In this document: one piece after another, positions 1 to 11,945 of the stretch | Layout: each line of letters begins with the position of its first letter | Position numbering within the stretch: position 1 is the first letter of the stretch | Source of the DNA: Corythucha ciliata | Lineage: Eukaryota; Arthropoda; Insecta; Hemiptera; Tingidae | Assembly (NCBI GenBank): GCA_038030265.1 | Contig: CM075939.1 | Location: 12,815,253 to 12,879,252, forward strand | Reading direction: 5' to 3' | DNA: 64,000 nt | Notes under the pieces: generated by a model | Seen by the model: the letters and a program-made list of their open reading frames with translations, nothing else | Databases searched by the model: none | What the model was told of the DNA's origin: nothing | Position numbers and translations under genes: made by a program

Positions 1-510
1 GGGGCGTAGCCAGCCCTTAGTCTATAGGGGTGGGCATAGAAAGATTGTCAGATGCACCAGAGACCACAGCAAGAGAACTGGTGGTTCGTTCGTCTCCTCA
101 GATATATGCGCTTTAAATCGTCAATTTGTTCCCCAGACACTGAATTATCACAAAAAGGTTCAGAATCCATCAAAAACCAACATTTCTGCTGGGAAACTGT
201 CGTTGTAGCCTTCTATTCAGGAGTTTCTGTGCGAAAATTGACAATCTCCCCCCTCCCCCCCCCAAGTAGCTTAGCCAGCTGTTGATCCGGGGGTGGCCAG
301 AAGATGTCAGATGCACCAATGATCCCAATGAGAGAACTAGTAGTTAGTCTACTCAAATATAGGCGCGTTAAATCGTCAAATTGTTTCCCAGAAACTGGTT
401 TTCGCAAAAAGGGACAGAAACCGTCACAAACTAACATTACCGCTTGGGAAACTATCGTTGTTACCTTCTATTCAGGATTTTCTGTCCTAAAACTGACAAT
501 ATTTTCCCCG
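1..510 (+). repeat. Duplicated ~250-bp head sequence of array family A
   Basis: Two direct, diverged copies lie at about 1-240 and 262-510. Both carry a ggtggnca(t)agaagatgtcagatgcacc-like start, an agagaact(g/a)gt(g/a)gtt block and a ccttctattcagga block. The first opens with ggggcgtagcc. The inverted form of that start, ggctacgcccc, is at 20671-20681, at the far edge of the second family-A array. ORFs here are shared between the copies only by repeat homology, so I do not call genes. Confidence 0.6.
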
Positions 511-559
511 GAAATATTGATAATTCTAGAAAGGGCTTAGCGCGATCCAATACAGAGTG

Positions 560-2720
560 TCCGACTTTTCAACGTCTTGCCTGGGGGAAATGTTTAACCC
601 AAAACTGAATATTTTACTCTGAAATTGAATATTTGATTCCGAAACAGACAAATACTTTCACGCAAAATCCAAAGTTTTACCGCAAGACTTGAGTTTTTAA
701 CTATTTTAACCCCAAAACTCACGTTGTATACTAAAACGGACGATTTTAACACATAACTGATGATTTTACCACAAAACTGGCGATTTTACCACAATACTGG
801 GATTTGTTTGCTCATAAGACCTTATTGCACCAAAAAAGACGATTTCACGCTAAAGCTGACATGCTACCCCCAAAACTGGAGATGTCACTTCAAAACTAGC
901 AATTTCACCCGAAAACGCTTGGTGGTTTTACTTCAAAAATGATTATTTTATCCGAAACTGTTTATTTTACCAGAAAACTGACTATTTTCCACTAGAAAAT
1001 TGAAGATTTTACTCTAAGACTGACGATTTTACTCCAAACCGGAAGAAATAATTTTCCGAAAACTGGCAATATTACCTAAAAACAGTCGGATTTAACCCTA
1101 AAACTAAAGATTTCATCCAAAATATCACGTTATCCCCCTCAACTAACAGTTTCACCCTAAAACTGGCGGTCAACCACCTCAAAACTGGGTATTTTACTCC
1201 AAAACTGAAATTTTCACACGACAAACGGAAATTTTCCCCAATACAGTTGATTTTACTCCGAAACTTATGACTCTGTCTTGAAATGTCTGATGATTTGAAC
1301 ACGAAACTGACAATTTCACCACAATACTGACGATTTTTTCCCAAATAAGACGGTATTACACCAAAACGGAAGATTTCGCGCCAAAGCTGTCGTACACCCG
1401 AAAAGATGTCACCTCAAAACTGGCGATTTTGCCCCCCAAAACTTTCACCTTTTCACCACAAAATTGAATATTTCACCCCCTAAAATTGTTTATTTTACCA
1501 TTCAACCGAAAAAGAAACAAGGAAAGAAGAAGATTTTACTCTAGAAATGACGATTTACTCCGATCCTGAACTGTTGTTCCAAATATGTCACCATAAAAAC
1601 TGACGATTTCATCCGAAAAATGACTGTTTTAAGGGGGGTTTCAGGCGGGTTTCCTCGACCCCTTCCCAGGCTCCATTTCTGCGTCAATATTCGATTTCAA
1701 CGTCACATTTTAATCTTCAGGAAGTTCTACAGTGACGTTAGATCTTGCTTTTTCAAATTTTATCCCTAAAATAACCCCAAATCACTTTACAACTTGAATG
1801 TGTTTTAAGGTAATTTTAGGGATGAAATCTGGAAAAGCAAGATCTAACGTCACTGTAGAACTTCCTGAAGATTAAAATGAGACGTTGAAATTGAATATTG
1901 ATGCAGAAATGGAGCCAAAATTTATGTGCGAAGTTTAGGCGAGGGGTGACTGGGAAGGGGTCGCGGAGACCCGCCTGAAACCCCGCCTTAACCTCAAAAT
2001 TTACGATTTTATCCCAAAAACTCCCGTTACGGACTAAACTGACGGATTTTACCTTATATTACTAGTGGTTACTCCACCCCTAAAATAATTATTTCGCCCT
2101 ACAACTGGATATTTTACTCCAAAAATGACAATTTCACACCTAAACTGACGTGTTGCCCAAAACCGATTATTTGACGCGAAAACTGACGACTCTGTTTTAA
2201 AAACTCTTTCGAAATGTCTAGTTTTGAGGTAAAACAGTTACTTTTTCTAGCGTGAAAACGGCAGTTGTGTAGTGAAAACTTCAGTTTTCTGGTCATTGTT
2301 ATTCTAGGGCAGAAACTTAAATTTTGGGTTGAAAAACTTATGTTTTGTGGTAAAATTTTCATTTTGCGGAGAAACTGACAAAAGTTTAAATCACCATTAT
2401 TGTATAGTGAAATCTTCAGTTTTGATATAGCTTGCCAGCTTTGGCGTGAAATATTTAGTATTGGGCTAAAATCGTCACTTATTAAGATGAAATCCTCCAA
2501 AACTAAAGATTGCACGCCAAAGCTGACGAGATATGTCAAAACAGCAGATTTCAGGAGTATACTCGTGAACAAAATTTGACAGGTTTCCCTCAAACAGGTG
2601 GTTTTACCACAAAACTGGCAACTTTTCCCTAAACTGTTGTTTTTAAACCCAAAATTGAAGTTTTACCCTGAAGTTTCTACGAGAAAATTGACGTTTTCAC
2701 GACAAACTGGTGATTTCACC
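560..2720 (+). repeat. Degenerate ~20-bp tandem array, family A
   Basis: Dozens of diverged copies of a ~20-21-bp unit close to AAAACTGACGATTTTACCCC run head to tail on the plus strand. Each unit pairs an aaaactg core with a gattttac core, and the variation is too high for a young satellite. The array is interrupted by the MITE at 1629-1991. Short ORFs inside it are array translations, not genes. Confidence 0.75.
1629..1991. mobile_element. Palindromic MITE with TTAA target duplication (piggyBac-like)
   Basis: The 363-bp segment is bounded by TTAA at 1629-1632 and 1988-1991. The ends form long inverted repeats: GGGGTTTCAGGCGGG follows the left TTAA, and its complement precedes the right one. 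The arms continue inward through gaagttctacagtgacgtt and its complement, so nearly the whole element folds back. TTAA flanks are the hallmark of piggyBac-type insertion. It has no coding capacity. Confidence 0.8.
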
Positions 2721-2853
2721 CTGGAATTTGAGCAATTGGTTTCGAGTGAGCAGTGAGCCAAACACGCAAAATTGGTTCTTGAGGGCAAAATGCGTGGAAT
2801 TAAATTGGAAAAATGGAAGCGAATTCCGCAAGAGTCACATTCGCGAGGGAAAG

Positions 2854-3231
2854 TCACGTTATAACAGTAAAGAAAGGGCCAAGCACACTCCCTTGTGGTA
2901 CACCTGCTTTTATTGTTTTAGACGGCAAGACAGCGTTAGCACATTTAACTGAGAAGGTACGGCTATTAAGGTACGATTGTACCACCCTGTAGCATGCACC
3001 TGGGAGGTCGCTTTTATTTTGTATAGTAGACCTGGGTGCCACACTTATCGCATGCCTTCTCGGAATCCAGAAAGACCCCGAGGCATATTTGCTTGCGTTC
3101 GAACGTGTTTAAGATTTCCTCAACGACTTGATGCAGCTGATGCGGACACGAGTGATGCTTACGGAACACTAATTGCGTGTCTGGTAATCTGTGAGAAGTT
3201 CGCGGATAAGAAGCCGTTCAAATATTTTTGA
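2854..3231 (-). pseudogene. Jockey-like LINE reverse transcriptase relic
   Basis: Minus-strand translation in two frames gives RT motifs. From about 3220 to 3040 it reads a segment with HQLHQVVEEILNTFERKQ and GVFLDSEKAC (RT motif A region). From 3042 to 2854 it reads YRVVQSYLNSRTFSVKC followed by AGVPQGSVLGP (RT motif B). The two parts are separated by a frameshift. The match to the RT at 6.9-7.5 kb is clear but diverged, so this is a separate, older insertion. No 5' or 3' end was found. Confidence 0.8.
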
Positions 3232-3419
3232 AAACAGGGTTCTTAATCAGTGTAACCATAGCGTGTTTCCATGACTGGGAGAAGTATGTGGTTCGAAGTA
3301 TTCCATTATAGAATTGGGTTAAAAATACCACGCCTTTCCATGGCAGCGCCTTAAGCAAAGGCTGGGTTATTAAACCATGTCCAGGTGCCTTTTTGGTTGG
3401 CGCGCGGTTGATGGCATTG

Positions 3420-3759
3420 CGTACCTTCTCTCAATTTTACCTTCCGGAAAACGTGAATGAACGCTTTTTCTCAATTTTATCCGCGAATTATTAAATTTTC
3501 TCAATTTTACAGTCGCGAATTGGCGTTTTTTCGTATTTTAGCCGCGAATTAGCGTTTTCCCCCATTTTAGACGTAAATCAACGTTTTTCTTCATTACAGC
3601 TGCAAATCGATGTTTTTCTGAACTTTCAGCAATGAAGTAGCAAATTTTCTCAATTTTAGACGCTAATTATCGTTTTTCTCCATTTTATCTGCGAATTTAA
3701 CGTTATTCTCTATTTTACCCGAATTAGAGCTATAATTTTTACCATCCTGCGCTCGTGAA
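3420..3759 (+). repeat. Degenerate ~30-bp tandem array, family B (T-rich strand)
   Basis: This is the first block of family B, with a unit close to GCGAATTAGCG + TTTTTCTCAATTTTA + GCC. About ten diverged copies are visible. The same unit dominates 29-62 kb. Confidence 0.75.
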
Positions 3760-4105
3760 TGAGGAAGTAACACATTTTCCAAAATCGTGCCGTTGTGATA
3801 GCTTGGGTTACCAAAACTCATGAAACCACGATCCGTTCAAATCAAATCAGGCCCCATATTTTTAAATTAATTTTTAAGACTATTGGGTCGCGGGACCCAT
3901 TTGAAATAGGCTACATGGACTGATGACGTAATAACAGCATACGCATAACCATCACAACAGCTTCCCACAAATCAAACAACAGGACTTAAGAGAAATTGGA
4001 AGGACAAGCACTGGCAAGACATGATAACAGCCACGATGTGGAGGGTTGGGAGGGGTCACAACGCCTTAACTACGTCACGAGTCACGGTCCGGCCGTTTAA
4101 TCATA
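3760..4105. mobile_element. Truncated MITE with TGAGGAAGTAAC end
   Basis: It begins with TGAGGAAGTAACACATTTTCC and is colinear with the full copies at 5254-5830 and 24253-24752. The similarity stops after the ccggccgttta block, so the right end is missing. Confidence 0.7.
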
Positions 4106-4489
4106 CCGCCCTTGGCTCGTAATATACTATTTTCAGGCCGAAAACAAATACACTGAGAAAAAAGTCGGCCGTCGAACGCCATCATCGCAGTTTCATGGCT
4201 GAGGTGGCAGTGAGTTATAGCCGAGCAGAAAGACATGTAGATGCAAGGGTGTAGACAGAGGGGTGCGGGGGTGGGCAGCTACCCTTCCATAGACTCGGAA
4301 GCGCCCACCCCTAGATACATTCTGAATGTATACATCTTTAAGGATAACCGCACATTGTGCATTTCGTTGGCGCTCACTAAAATATCATTTTCTCGGATTT
4401 CGCTAATAAAAAAAATCAATTTCAAGGATTTTTGTTGATCACAAAACGAAGTTCGCAAATTCAACGCCATAAAACGCCATTTTCGCAAT
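4106..4489. other. Spacer with array-C head sequence; no gene seen
   Basis: No coding signal was seen. An inverted GGGTGGGC...GCCCACCC pair sits near 4269-4314. The end of the segment (about 4497 on) carries a gctcaaagggaggggctag block that recurs before the family-F arrays (33.54 and 41.13 kb) and looks like a shared array head. Confidence 0.4.
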
Positions 4490-5253
4490 CAGACTTTGAT
4501 TAAGGATTTGCTCAAAGGGAGGGGCTAGAGAAAGATGTGCTTTGATCTGAAAAATTGCTTGATATCCAATCGCTGCCTGAAAATAGCTATTCCCGCAGTA
4601 AAATCGGCTGAAATAACACAAATCGCGCCCAAAAATTCAAAATTGACAATTCGCGTATTGAAAATGGCTATTTTGACTTCGCGCGCTCTAAAAATGGCTA
4701 ACCTTGCAATTGGTGAACTTTCTGGAAATTCCTGAAAAGTCCATGATTACTGCCCTAAAGTAGCTAGATCGACCACTCACGCGCTAAAAAAAAATGACTA
4801 AACTGACCAATTCCCGTGCCAAATATATGACCATGATATACGCACCTTTGGCTTGACGGACTAATCGAGTCCTGAAAACGGCCAAAATGACTCCACAAAC
4901 CCTGGAAATGCCTAAAAAGGCGATTCCTGCCCTGAATACCGCAAAATCGACAAATTTCGGATTGGTAAAACTTCATCGACTTGGCTTGATGGACTATTTA
5001 CGCCCTAAAAATTGCAAAACTGACGATTTCGTGTCTTTAAAATGGTCGAAATTCCTATTTTTGAACCCAAAAATTGCCTAACTTACTTTACGAGCTCTAA
5101 AAATTAATAAACTGACGAATCGTGCTCTAAAAATGCCTGAACAGGTGACTTCTACCCTGAAAATTGTCAACCTGACAGTTCTTGCCTTGGCTTGAGACGT
5201 ACTATTCGCGGCTATAACTTGAAAATTGACTCTATGTGCCCTAAAAATGGCAA
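4490..5253 (+). repeat. Degenerate ~30-33-bp tandem array, family C
   Basis: Units close to GCCCTGAAAATGGC + CAAACTGACGATTCGT repeat with high divergence. The array is interrupted at 5254 by a MITE and resumes at 5833. Confidence 0.7.
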
Positions 5254-5830
5254 TGAGGAAGTAACACATTTTCCAAAATCATGCTGTCGTGATTGCTTGG
5301 GTACCAAAACTCATGAAAACACGTTCCGTTCAAATCAAATCCTAATTTTTTTTTATAAATTTTTGAAACTATTGAGTTGCGGGACCATTTGAAATAGGCT
5401 AGATAGACTGTTGACGTAATAACAGCATTCGCATGACCTTCACAATGGCTTCCCACAAATCAAACAATAGGACTTAAGAGAATGGGATGAACAAGAAGGG
5501 GCAAGCCATGATAACGTCCAAGATGCGGAGGGTTGGGAGGGGTCACAACCCCTTAACAACGTCACGAGTCACAGACCGGCCGTTTAAGGTAACAAAAAAA
5601 ATTGGCAAGTTTTATTATTTCACTATAAACCGAAATCAATCATTTACGCACTAATATTCAATTCCTGGGCCCTATTGCACAATGTTTTATTAGCTGATAT
5701 TACAGCTGTTTTATTAGCTATATTATTAGCTAATAAAACATTGTGCAATAGGGCCCTGGTCATATTTAGTCATTTTCTTTCGAAAAAAAAAAATTTTCCA
5801 ACGATTTTTATTTTGTATGTTACTTCCTCA
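5254..5830. mobile_element. MITE with TGAGGAAGTAAC terminal inverted repeats
   Basis: Perfect 12-bp terminal inverted repeats TGAGGAAGTAAC lie at 5254-5265 and 5819-5830. The interior matches the copy at 24253-24752 apart from a nested palindrome at 5669-5754. The element is non-coding and sits inside a family-C array. Confidence 0.75.
5669..5754. mobile_element. 86-bp palindromic micro-element with 5-bp target duplication
   Basis: GCCCTATTGCACAATG and its complement bound a nearly complete hairpin. It is flanked by CCTGG at 5664-5668 and 5755-5759. The empty site is preserved in the related MITE copy at 24.67 kb, which reads attcctggtcat without the insert. That empty site makes this a well-supported insertion. 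Confidence 0.8.
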
Positions 5831-5832
5831 GT

Positions 5833-6332
5833 ATGGCTATTTTAGCCTTGAAATCGTCAAAACTGACTCTATGTGCCCTGAAAATAGCTGATCGGGCGAT
5901 TATTGGCGCCTTGAAAATGCCTAAACAGGGAATTCCTGCCCTGAAAATGGCCAAACCGACTATTCGTGCCATGAAAATTTCACACTGGCTGTTCACGCCA
6001 TGTGAATCACCATACTGATCAGTTGCTCCCTCTACAGAAGCTACATACAGTGTTAATGACGACTCCTAGGTACCTTTCAAAATGCCTAGGCTTGCCCAAC
6101 AAAGTAAAAAATAGTCAAACATGGCTATTCGGACTTAAACCGATCAACTGACCACGCCGTTTACGCACTGAACGTGAGCCGACCACACCATACCAACTGG
6201 CTGACCCACTTCCCCTCCTCATTAACCACGATGTTCGATTTATATGCCCTAAAAGTAGCCGAAATGATTATTTACAACTTGCAGATGGCTTTAACTGACG
6301 ATTCATCCCGTTGAAATGCCAAATCTGATATG

Positions 6333-6335
<3 letters not shown>
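5833..6335 (+). repeat. Family-C array, continued
   Basis: This is the continuation of the 4490-5253 array, with units such as CCTGAAAATGGCCAAACCGA. It becomes irregular after about 6010. It is duplicated almost identically at 13702-14205 as part of the large tandem duplication. Confidence 0.65.
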
Positions 6336-6369
<34 letters not shown>

Positions 6370-6517
6370 AAGATAACTTTATTGCATATAAATATATAAA
6401 TACATTACAGTTAGTATCATAAATTATAGGTAGAAAATATCACTCGACGCATGTTTGAGAGTACAAGTCCAGTGACTTTCTCTCTTTATAAAGGAAATTT
6501 GGTAATTTAATAGGTAC

Positions 6518-8981
6518 TTAGTTAATTGGTACGTTCGTCATGAGCCGGTGGGTGTTATTGGTGCTATGGTTGGTCTTTCTTTGGGGGTATTCCCAAATGG
6601 GTCTTATGAGCGTGAGGTATATCAAGCGCTTTGTATCAAGAGGTAGTGGGGATAGGGACCCTAGAAGCGGCTTGAGTGTCTTGAGACGGTGTCGGCATCT
6701 TTTGAGGATAGATGTAATGTGTGAGTCGAAAGTCAAACGTTTGTCCAATTCTAGACCCAGGTAACGGACCTTAGTTTCAGAGGGAATGACTTCGCCGCCA
6801 ATGCTCAATTCCGGTTCGTCGTTCTTTGTACGGAGGTAGGTGAATATCACGGTGCAGGACTTTTGGGGGTTTAACTTCATTTTCCATCTTATAGCTCAGT
6901 CGTTCAGGTCAAAAGTAAGCTCCTCAATTTCTAGTCCCGCTCTCTCTCCTCTGGGCGAGCTGCAGAGGAATGCTGTGTCATCGGCAAATTGAGCAGTGGT
7001 CATTGCCGGGGAGGTAGGTATGTCACCAGCATACACTAGGTATAATAGCGGGCCCAGCACACTTCCCTGGGGAACGCCTGCACGAGTATGCCGCGCACGG
7101 GATATGGCCTCACGGTATTTAACAGTGAAAGTGCGGTTTGTCAAGTAAGATAGTAGAACACGGTAATACGTGTCAGGGAGAGCAGTTTTAAGCTTGTAGA
7201 GCAGTCCAGAATGCCAGACCCCATCGAATGCTTTTTCAGTGTCAGCAAATAGTCCAATGCAGGTTTCTTTTCCTTCGAAGGAGTCCAATATCTTGTCAAC
7301 CACACGATGTAGTTGATGTATGCAGGAGTGGGCGTTCCGGAAGCCAAATTGCGTAGCTGTTATCAGAGGTTCGAGTTGGTGGACCAATTTGGGAAGGAGT
7401 AATCTCTCGAAAATCTTGGAAAGAAGAGGGAGAAGGCTTATTGGTCGGTAGCTATGGGGGTCGTGGAGGTGGTTTGTTTGGCTTGTGGATAAGAATGACG
7501 ATGGCATGTTTCCATTTAGAGGGTATATAGCCTAGTCTGAGACAGGCATTGAAGATTTGGGTGACTAATACTAATGTCTTTCGAGGTATGTGGATTAGCA
7601 AGGGACGAGTTATATTATCGTTTCCAGGGGCCTTCCTACATGCAGAGCGACGAATGACATTTTTTACTTGTGCAGATCGGAAGAAGTCATAAAAGGGACT
7701 CAGCTGTAGAGGGGATGTTAATGACTCTTGTACATCATCTTCAATTGGGCTTGGTTGTGGATTAGGGGTGAACTGTTTTTCCAAGATTGTCGAGAAAAGT
7801 TCAACCTTTTCCATCGGTGTGGAGTACCAACGCTGGTTCGACTTGAGAGGAGGGATGTCAGGACGTTCTTTAGTGAGTTGCTTCGTTTTTCGCCATAATG
7901 ATCCATCACTACTATCCAACACGGACTGGTCTCTTTTGTTTATTTCTTGTTTTTCCTTAATGAGAGCTTCATTTAAATCCTTCGTAGCTCGGTTTAGTGC
8001 AGTTTTATGTGCGGGGTAACGGGTGAGGTCCCACAGACGTTTAGCTGATCTTTTGACCTGAAGGAGCTGGACAATGTGAGGGGGCGATGGCTTATGCCGA
8101 TGTGCGGTGCTGGTGATTGGTTGTTGGGAGGCCTCTGTTGCAGCAAACTGAATCATCCTCATCAAGTTGGCAGTCGCTATATCCACATCTTTTGGAGTTT
8201 TCAGTGGGATTTGTGTGTCTGTTGCAGCTGAGAGGAGGCCTTTGTATTTGTCCCAGTCAATTTTATTTGTTTGGATTCGGTCACTGTGTGATCTAGTTGA
8301 GGGTGAAGCTTGTATTTTCAGTAGAACTGGAAGGTGGTCTGAACTCAAATCATATAGGACTTCAGGATGCGAAGAGTTAGAATAAACATTCTTTGAGAGG
8401 AAAAAATCAAGAATGTCCGGGGAGTGCGCAGGGTTGTCGGGGTAGTGTGTGGCTTCCGATGGGAATATAACTTCAATATTACGAGCATGAATCAGGTTGA
8501 TCAGACTCAGTCCTCGAGGATTTGACGTTGTTGACCCCCATCTTGGGTGCTTGGCATTAAGGTCGCCGCCAATAATGAAATTTGGTCCCATATTTTGAAT
8601 TATCGTCTGAAAATCAGATTCTCTCACAATATTTTCAGGAACCGAGTAGAATGCGGCAATAGTGTAGTTACGACCAATTATGGAAATATTAATGCGGGAT
8701 ATTTGATCATTGTTTTCTTTTATGGGTGGTAAATCATTGTGAGTTAATGAAGCTTTAATATATATGGCAGAACCACCTTTCCTTTGATTGGAGGGATGAT
8801 CGGCCCGAGTAAACTTATATCCAGGAATGAAGAAATTAATACGGGGAGACAATTTTGTTTCGGTAAGCAATATGACATCAATGTCGTTAGCTTTCAAGAA
8901 GAGATCGAGCTCGTGAAATTTCCCGTAGACTCCTCTACAGTTCCAAGTGCAAATGTTGAGTCTAGCAGGTCCAGAACTCAT
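6518..8981 (-). pseudogene. LINE ORF2: endonuclease plus reverse transcriptase, broken
   Basis: It encodes an APE-type endonuclease followed by an RT. Endonuclease motifs are intact: NICTWNCRG, a TE pair (LLTETKL), GGDLNAKHPRWG and SSDHLPV. The first 509 codons then hit a frameshift near 7470, and the RT resumes in another frame at 7507 with SYRPISLLPLLSKIFE, EKAFDGVWHSGLLYKL, AGVPQGSVLGPLLYL and the catalytic FADDTAF. An in-frame TGA at 6896-6898 interrupts before WKMKLNPQKS. The reading ends prematurely after LIRPIWEY, where the C-terminal domain is deleted into 3' sequence. The frameshift, stop and deletion are shared with copy 2, so they predate the duplication. Confidence 0.92.
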
Positions 8982-9912
8982 GATTTGGTTATTTTAGGGA
9001 GAAGTTGAGTGAGTGCTAGTACAAGAGGCTGCACGAGAGATAGCAGTTGGTCGATTTTTTGTAGGAGTTGCTTCATGTGTGATTCGGAATCTTCTGAGTT
9101 TGGTTTGGAAATTTGACTAGTTAAAGCGTGAGCATATGAACCGACGTTGTTGTGGGGTTGTACATTATTACAGTTTATTTCATTTCGGTTAGACGTTAGT
9201 GCCTGGATCCTTGGAGGGGATGAGATCATTCTTGCTTTTTGGAGTTGAACGTGCACTGGACACCCTCGATAATTCGCTGTGCGCGCTCCGTGACAATTAG
9301 TGCAAATGGGGGGCGAATTCGGGGGTCGAGGGCACGACTGCGTAGAATGAAGGCCGTCACACTTGACACATCGTTCTTTTTTATGACAGTAGTTCCTTGA
9401 GTGACCAAATTCTTGGCACTTGACACATTGAATTACTGTGCGTTTTGGGCGAGGGGGTTCTATTTTCACCACGGCATGGTACAGCCTATTCAAGTTGTAG
9501 ATTTCTGGATTTTTTGCATTGGGTTTGAGATCAACAGAAAACATTGATAGAGGGGCCTTAGTAACTGGATGCAGTACTGGAAGGATTTGAGTGGCTTCGT
9601 ATCCATGAGTACCGAGCTCGTCTTTGATAATATTAATATCAGTTGTATGGTGAAGACCTCGGATGACAACTCTGAAGGCTCGCTCGCTTTTCAATTGATA
9701 AGTGTAGTATTCTGCTTTTTTTTCTTCGAGAAATTTGATTGCTTTTCGGTAGCCGTCAATTGTTAGAAAATGTATCTTGACTTTATTATTATTTAATGAA
9801 GCGTATTTGAAAGTTGAAGGTTCGAAACTACGGAATTCTTCTATTGCCAAGTTTATATGTATTAGTGACGTTATGAATGAATATCGGGGGTGGGGAAATA
9901 ACTTTCTCTACT
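8978..9912 (-). pseudogene. LINE ORF1 (gag-like, CCHC knuckles), broken
   Basis: This nucleic-acid-binding ORF1 protein of a jockey-type LINE ends in zinc knuckles: CVKCQEFGHSRNYC (CX2CX4HX4C), CVKCDGLHSTQSC (CX2CX3HX4C) and CTNCHG...C. The upstream FRVVIRGLHHTTDINIIKDE stretch matches the PRE_C2HC-type domain region. A 4-bp difference from copy 2 near 9855-9862 shifts the frame. A 3.5-kb element then interrupts the 5' part at 9920. The stop codon overlaps the ORF2 start as ATGA. Confidence 0.88.
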
Positions 9913-10127
9913 GACGCTTGGGGATGCCGACAACGGGGCGAAAAAAGGTAATTCTCTTCGACTGTTACATTTTCTCGGGTCGTTCCCTCTACACAAGTCC
10001 GAAAACAATCATCGCACTCTTGTCACTAAAAACAAATTATCCTAATACTTGGTCTGCGAACAGCAATAGTGATGTGCCATATTTCATGCTCGACTATTTT
10101 GTGTTGTAATGATCCTCCGTATTAAAA

Positions 10128-11516
10128 AGTTCCTTCGGTGTGACAACATAACTCAAAAATACTCAATCTCCTTTCGAATGTGTGTTTTGTTTCTGGAATT
10201 ATTCATATTGTAAGTGCCTCAATTGTATACAACCTATCTAATGAAGGATTTAAAGTATTCGTCACGCAATATTCTTCAAGCTACCTCACGGAACTTACAA
10301 TTAAGACAGGTTTGTAAAACCAAAGAATATTAAGCTAAAACATGCGAGCCATCTCATACTCTTTTTTCATCTCTTTGATAAGATTCCGTATGTAATTATC
10401 CTCTCTATCATCCGGTACAAAATTCATGCTTCTGTTTTGCTTTCTAATCCAACAGCTACTCTAGTGCTTCAAATTTAGACTCTGGCTGACCAATAAAGCA
10501 AGAACTTGCCCCGCTTTAAGGCTTGCAAGATCGTCCTCCGGCTGAAAACAATCGACGTTTAATTAATAGCTCCTCCAGTGCTTCAAATTTAGACTCTGGC
10601 TGACCAATAAAGCAAGAATTTGCTCGCTTTAAGGCTTGTACGTTGCACCAGAGTACCTCTCAAAAGTGACGAAATTAAGCCATTTTTCCCACTATAATAT
10701 TGGTATTATATTCTGGCTAGAATAGCTCAAGGGCAATCGATGGCTTCTTATTGCGTATTGTTTAATGCCTGATATGCTAGAGCAAGATGAACTCATCAAG
10801 AAACATGGATTATGAGATGAATTAAATAATTATACTCTTGATTTTCCTCTGAATTTGAGCTGTTCTTTTTTTCATGATCATGACTGTCGTGGACGATGCT
10901 GTGAAATGGATTTTTGAGTATTCTCTCGTGGATGTAAGCATACATTTTCTTTATCTGAGGTTATGATTGTTAATTTTTGGGGCAGTTATTCAATCTTCGT
11001 GATTTCCAATGACAAGTCTTTTTGGCGTTAAAAACAAAATTCCTTATTTTCTTCTCCACATATGGGTGATGTAAAAACATGAATTTAACTTCCTATTCCT
11101 ATATCTCACTTAAATGCAATGGCTGTATGGCGCAAAGCCAATGCCAAAGGAAAAAAAACAAAAAAAAAACTTCGTGATTGCAAAATGGCTACGAGGTATG
11201 AAGTGTTGGGTTCGGTGTCTAGCTATTGTGTAATACCAATTTTGTCATTTAGAGCTCTCATCATCCCGTGAAACGAAACTTCAGCGTCCAAATAAATGAG
11301 ATTCAGAACCTGTGGCGAGGATAACATAATTTTCCTAAAAGTGTAATCTTTATTTTTTTCGTTACCGACGAGATCAATTGTTTTCTTGATAGGATTTTGA
11401 ATGATTTTTAAAAGCTTCAGTTTGGTGGTGTAAATCGTGTCTTGTTTTCAATTTTGTTCTTGTTAAATTCCTACCACATGTTACCCCAAAGCTACAAAGC
11501 TATCCACCAAATCGTT
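10128..11516. other. Interior of long-TIR element, non-coding
   Basis: No gene was seen. A diverged direct repeat of about 80 bp, spaced about 115 bp, occurs at roughly 10457-10525 and 10572-10640; both contain tgcttcaaatttagactctg and aaggcttg. The remainder is AT-rich and unique in this window. Confidence 0.5.
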
Positions 11517-11945
11517 AATGGGGAACTTGCATGAATCTCAGATTGGGAAGAAAAGCGTACCGGTGATTTGACCCGTGAACTGAAGGATAACAACGGAAGT
11601 TGCAACCCGATTGGTGCGTTTTAAGATTTTTAAAAAAGGTTCAAAGTTCTGACGGGAAATTACGTCAATCCTTACTTGTGAAGCATTTGAGGGAACTCTA
11701 AAATTGTTTGTTTACAAATAACATGAAAAATTTCCTTCCAGTAAACGCGTCTAACCCCCTCTTCCCCGCATCATCCATTTCAATAAATAAGTTTTGACGT
11801 AATCGAACCCCCACTCAATTTTTTTTAGAAATTCGCTGAAAAAGCATCCTTGATTGATTTCAAAGTTTAATGTGAGCAATATAGGCTTGTGGAAGAGCCC
11901 TCTTTAAGAAACACCAACTTTTGAAAAATGTGCAAGTTCCCCATT
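11517..11945. mobile_element. MITE with AATGGGGAACTTGCA ends, copy 1
   Basis: It starts AATGGGGAACTTGCA and ends TGTGCAAGTTCCCCATT. A second copy is at 55641-56087. Shared internal blocks include ggaagttgcaacccgattgg and gtggaagagccctctttaag. It is non-coding and nested inside the 9921-13418 element. Confidence 0.75.

Larger units (their letters stand above)
6339..9920 (-). mobile_element. Jockey-like LINE copy 1 (dead)
   Basis: This is a minus-strand non-LTR element. Its poly(A) tail is read as the T run at about 6339-6365, with AATAAAG just inside it. ORF2 is at 6518-8981 and ORF1 at 8978-9912; the remaining 5' part of ORF1 is displaced to 13419-13547 by the 9921-13418 insertion. The 5' end is cut off at the duplication junction. 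ORF1 stop and ORF2 start overlap as ATGA (8978-8981). Mutations show the copy is inactive. Confidence 0.9.

Noticed and set aside
2114..2593. 159-codon minus-strand ORF
   Set aside because: It is a translation of the ~20-bp family-A array; the repeat period produces an accidental open frame.
7141..9008. Short ORFs on both strands across the LINE (for example 7768-8019 and 8167-8385 plus)
   Set aside because: They are antisense or out-of-frame shadows of the endonuclease-RT frame and recur identically in the duplicate.
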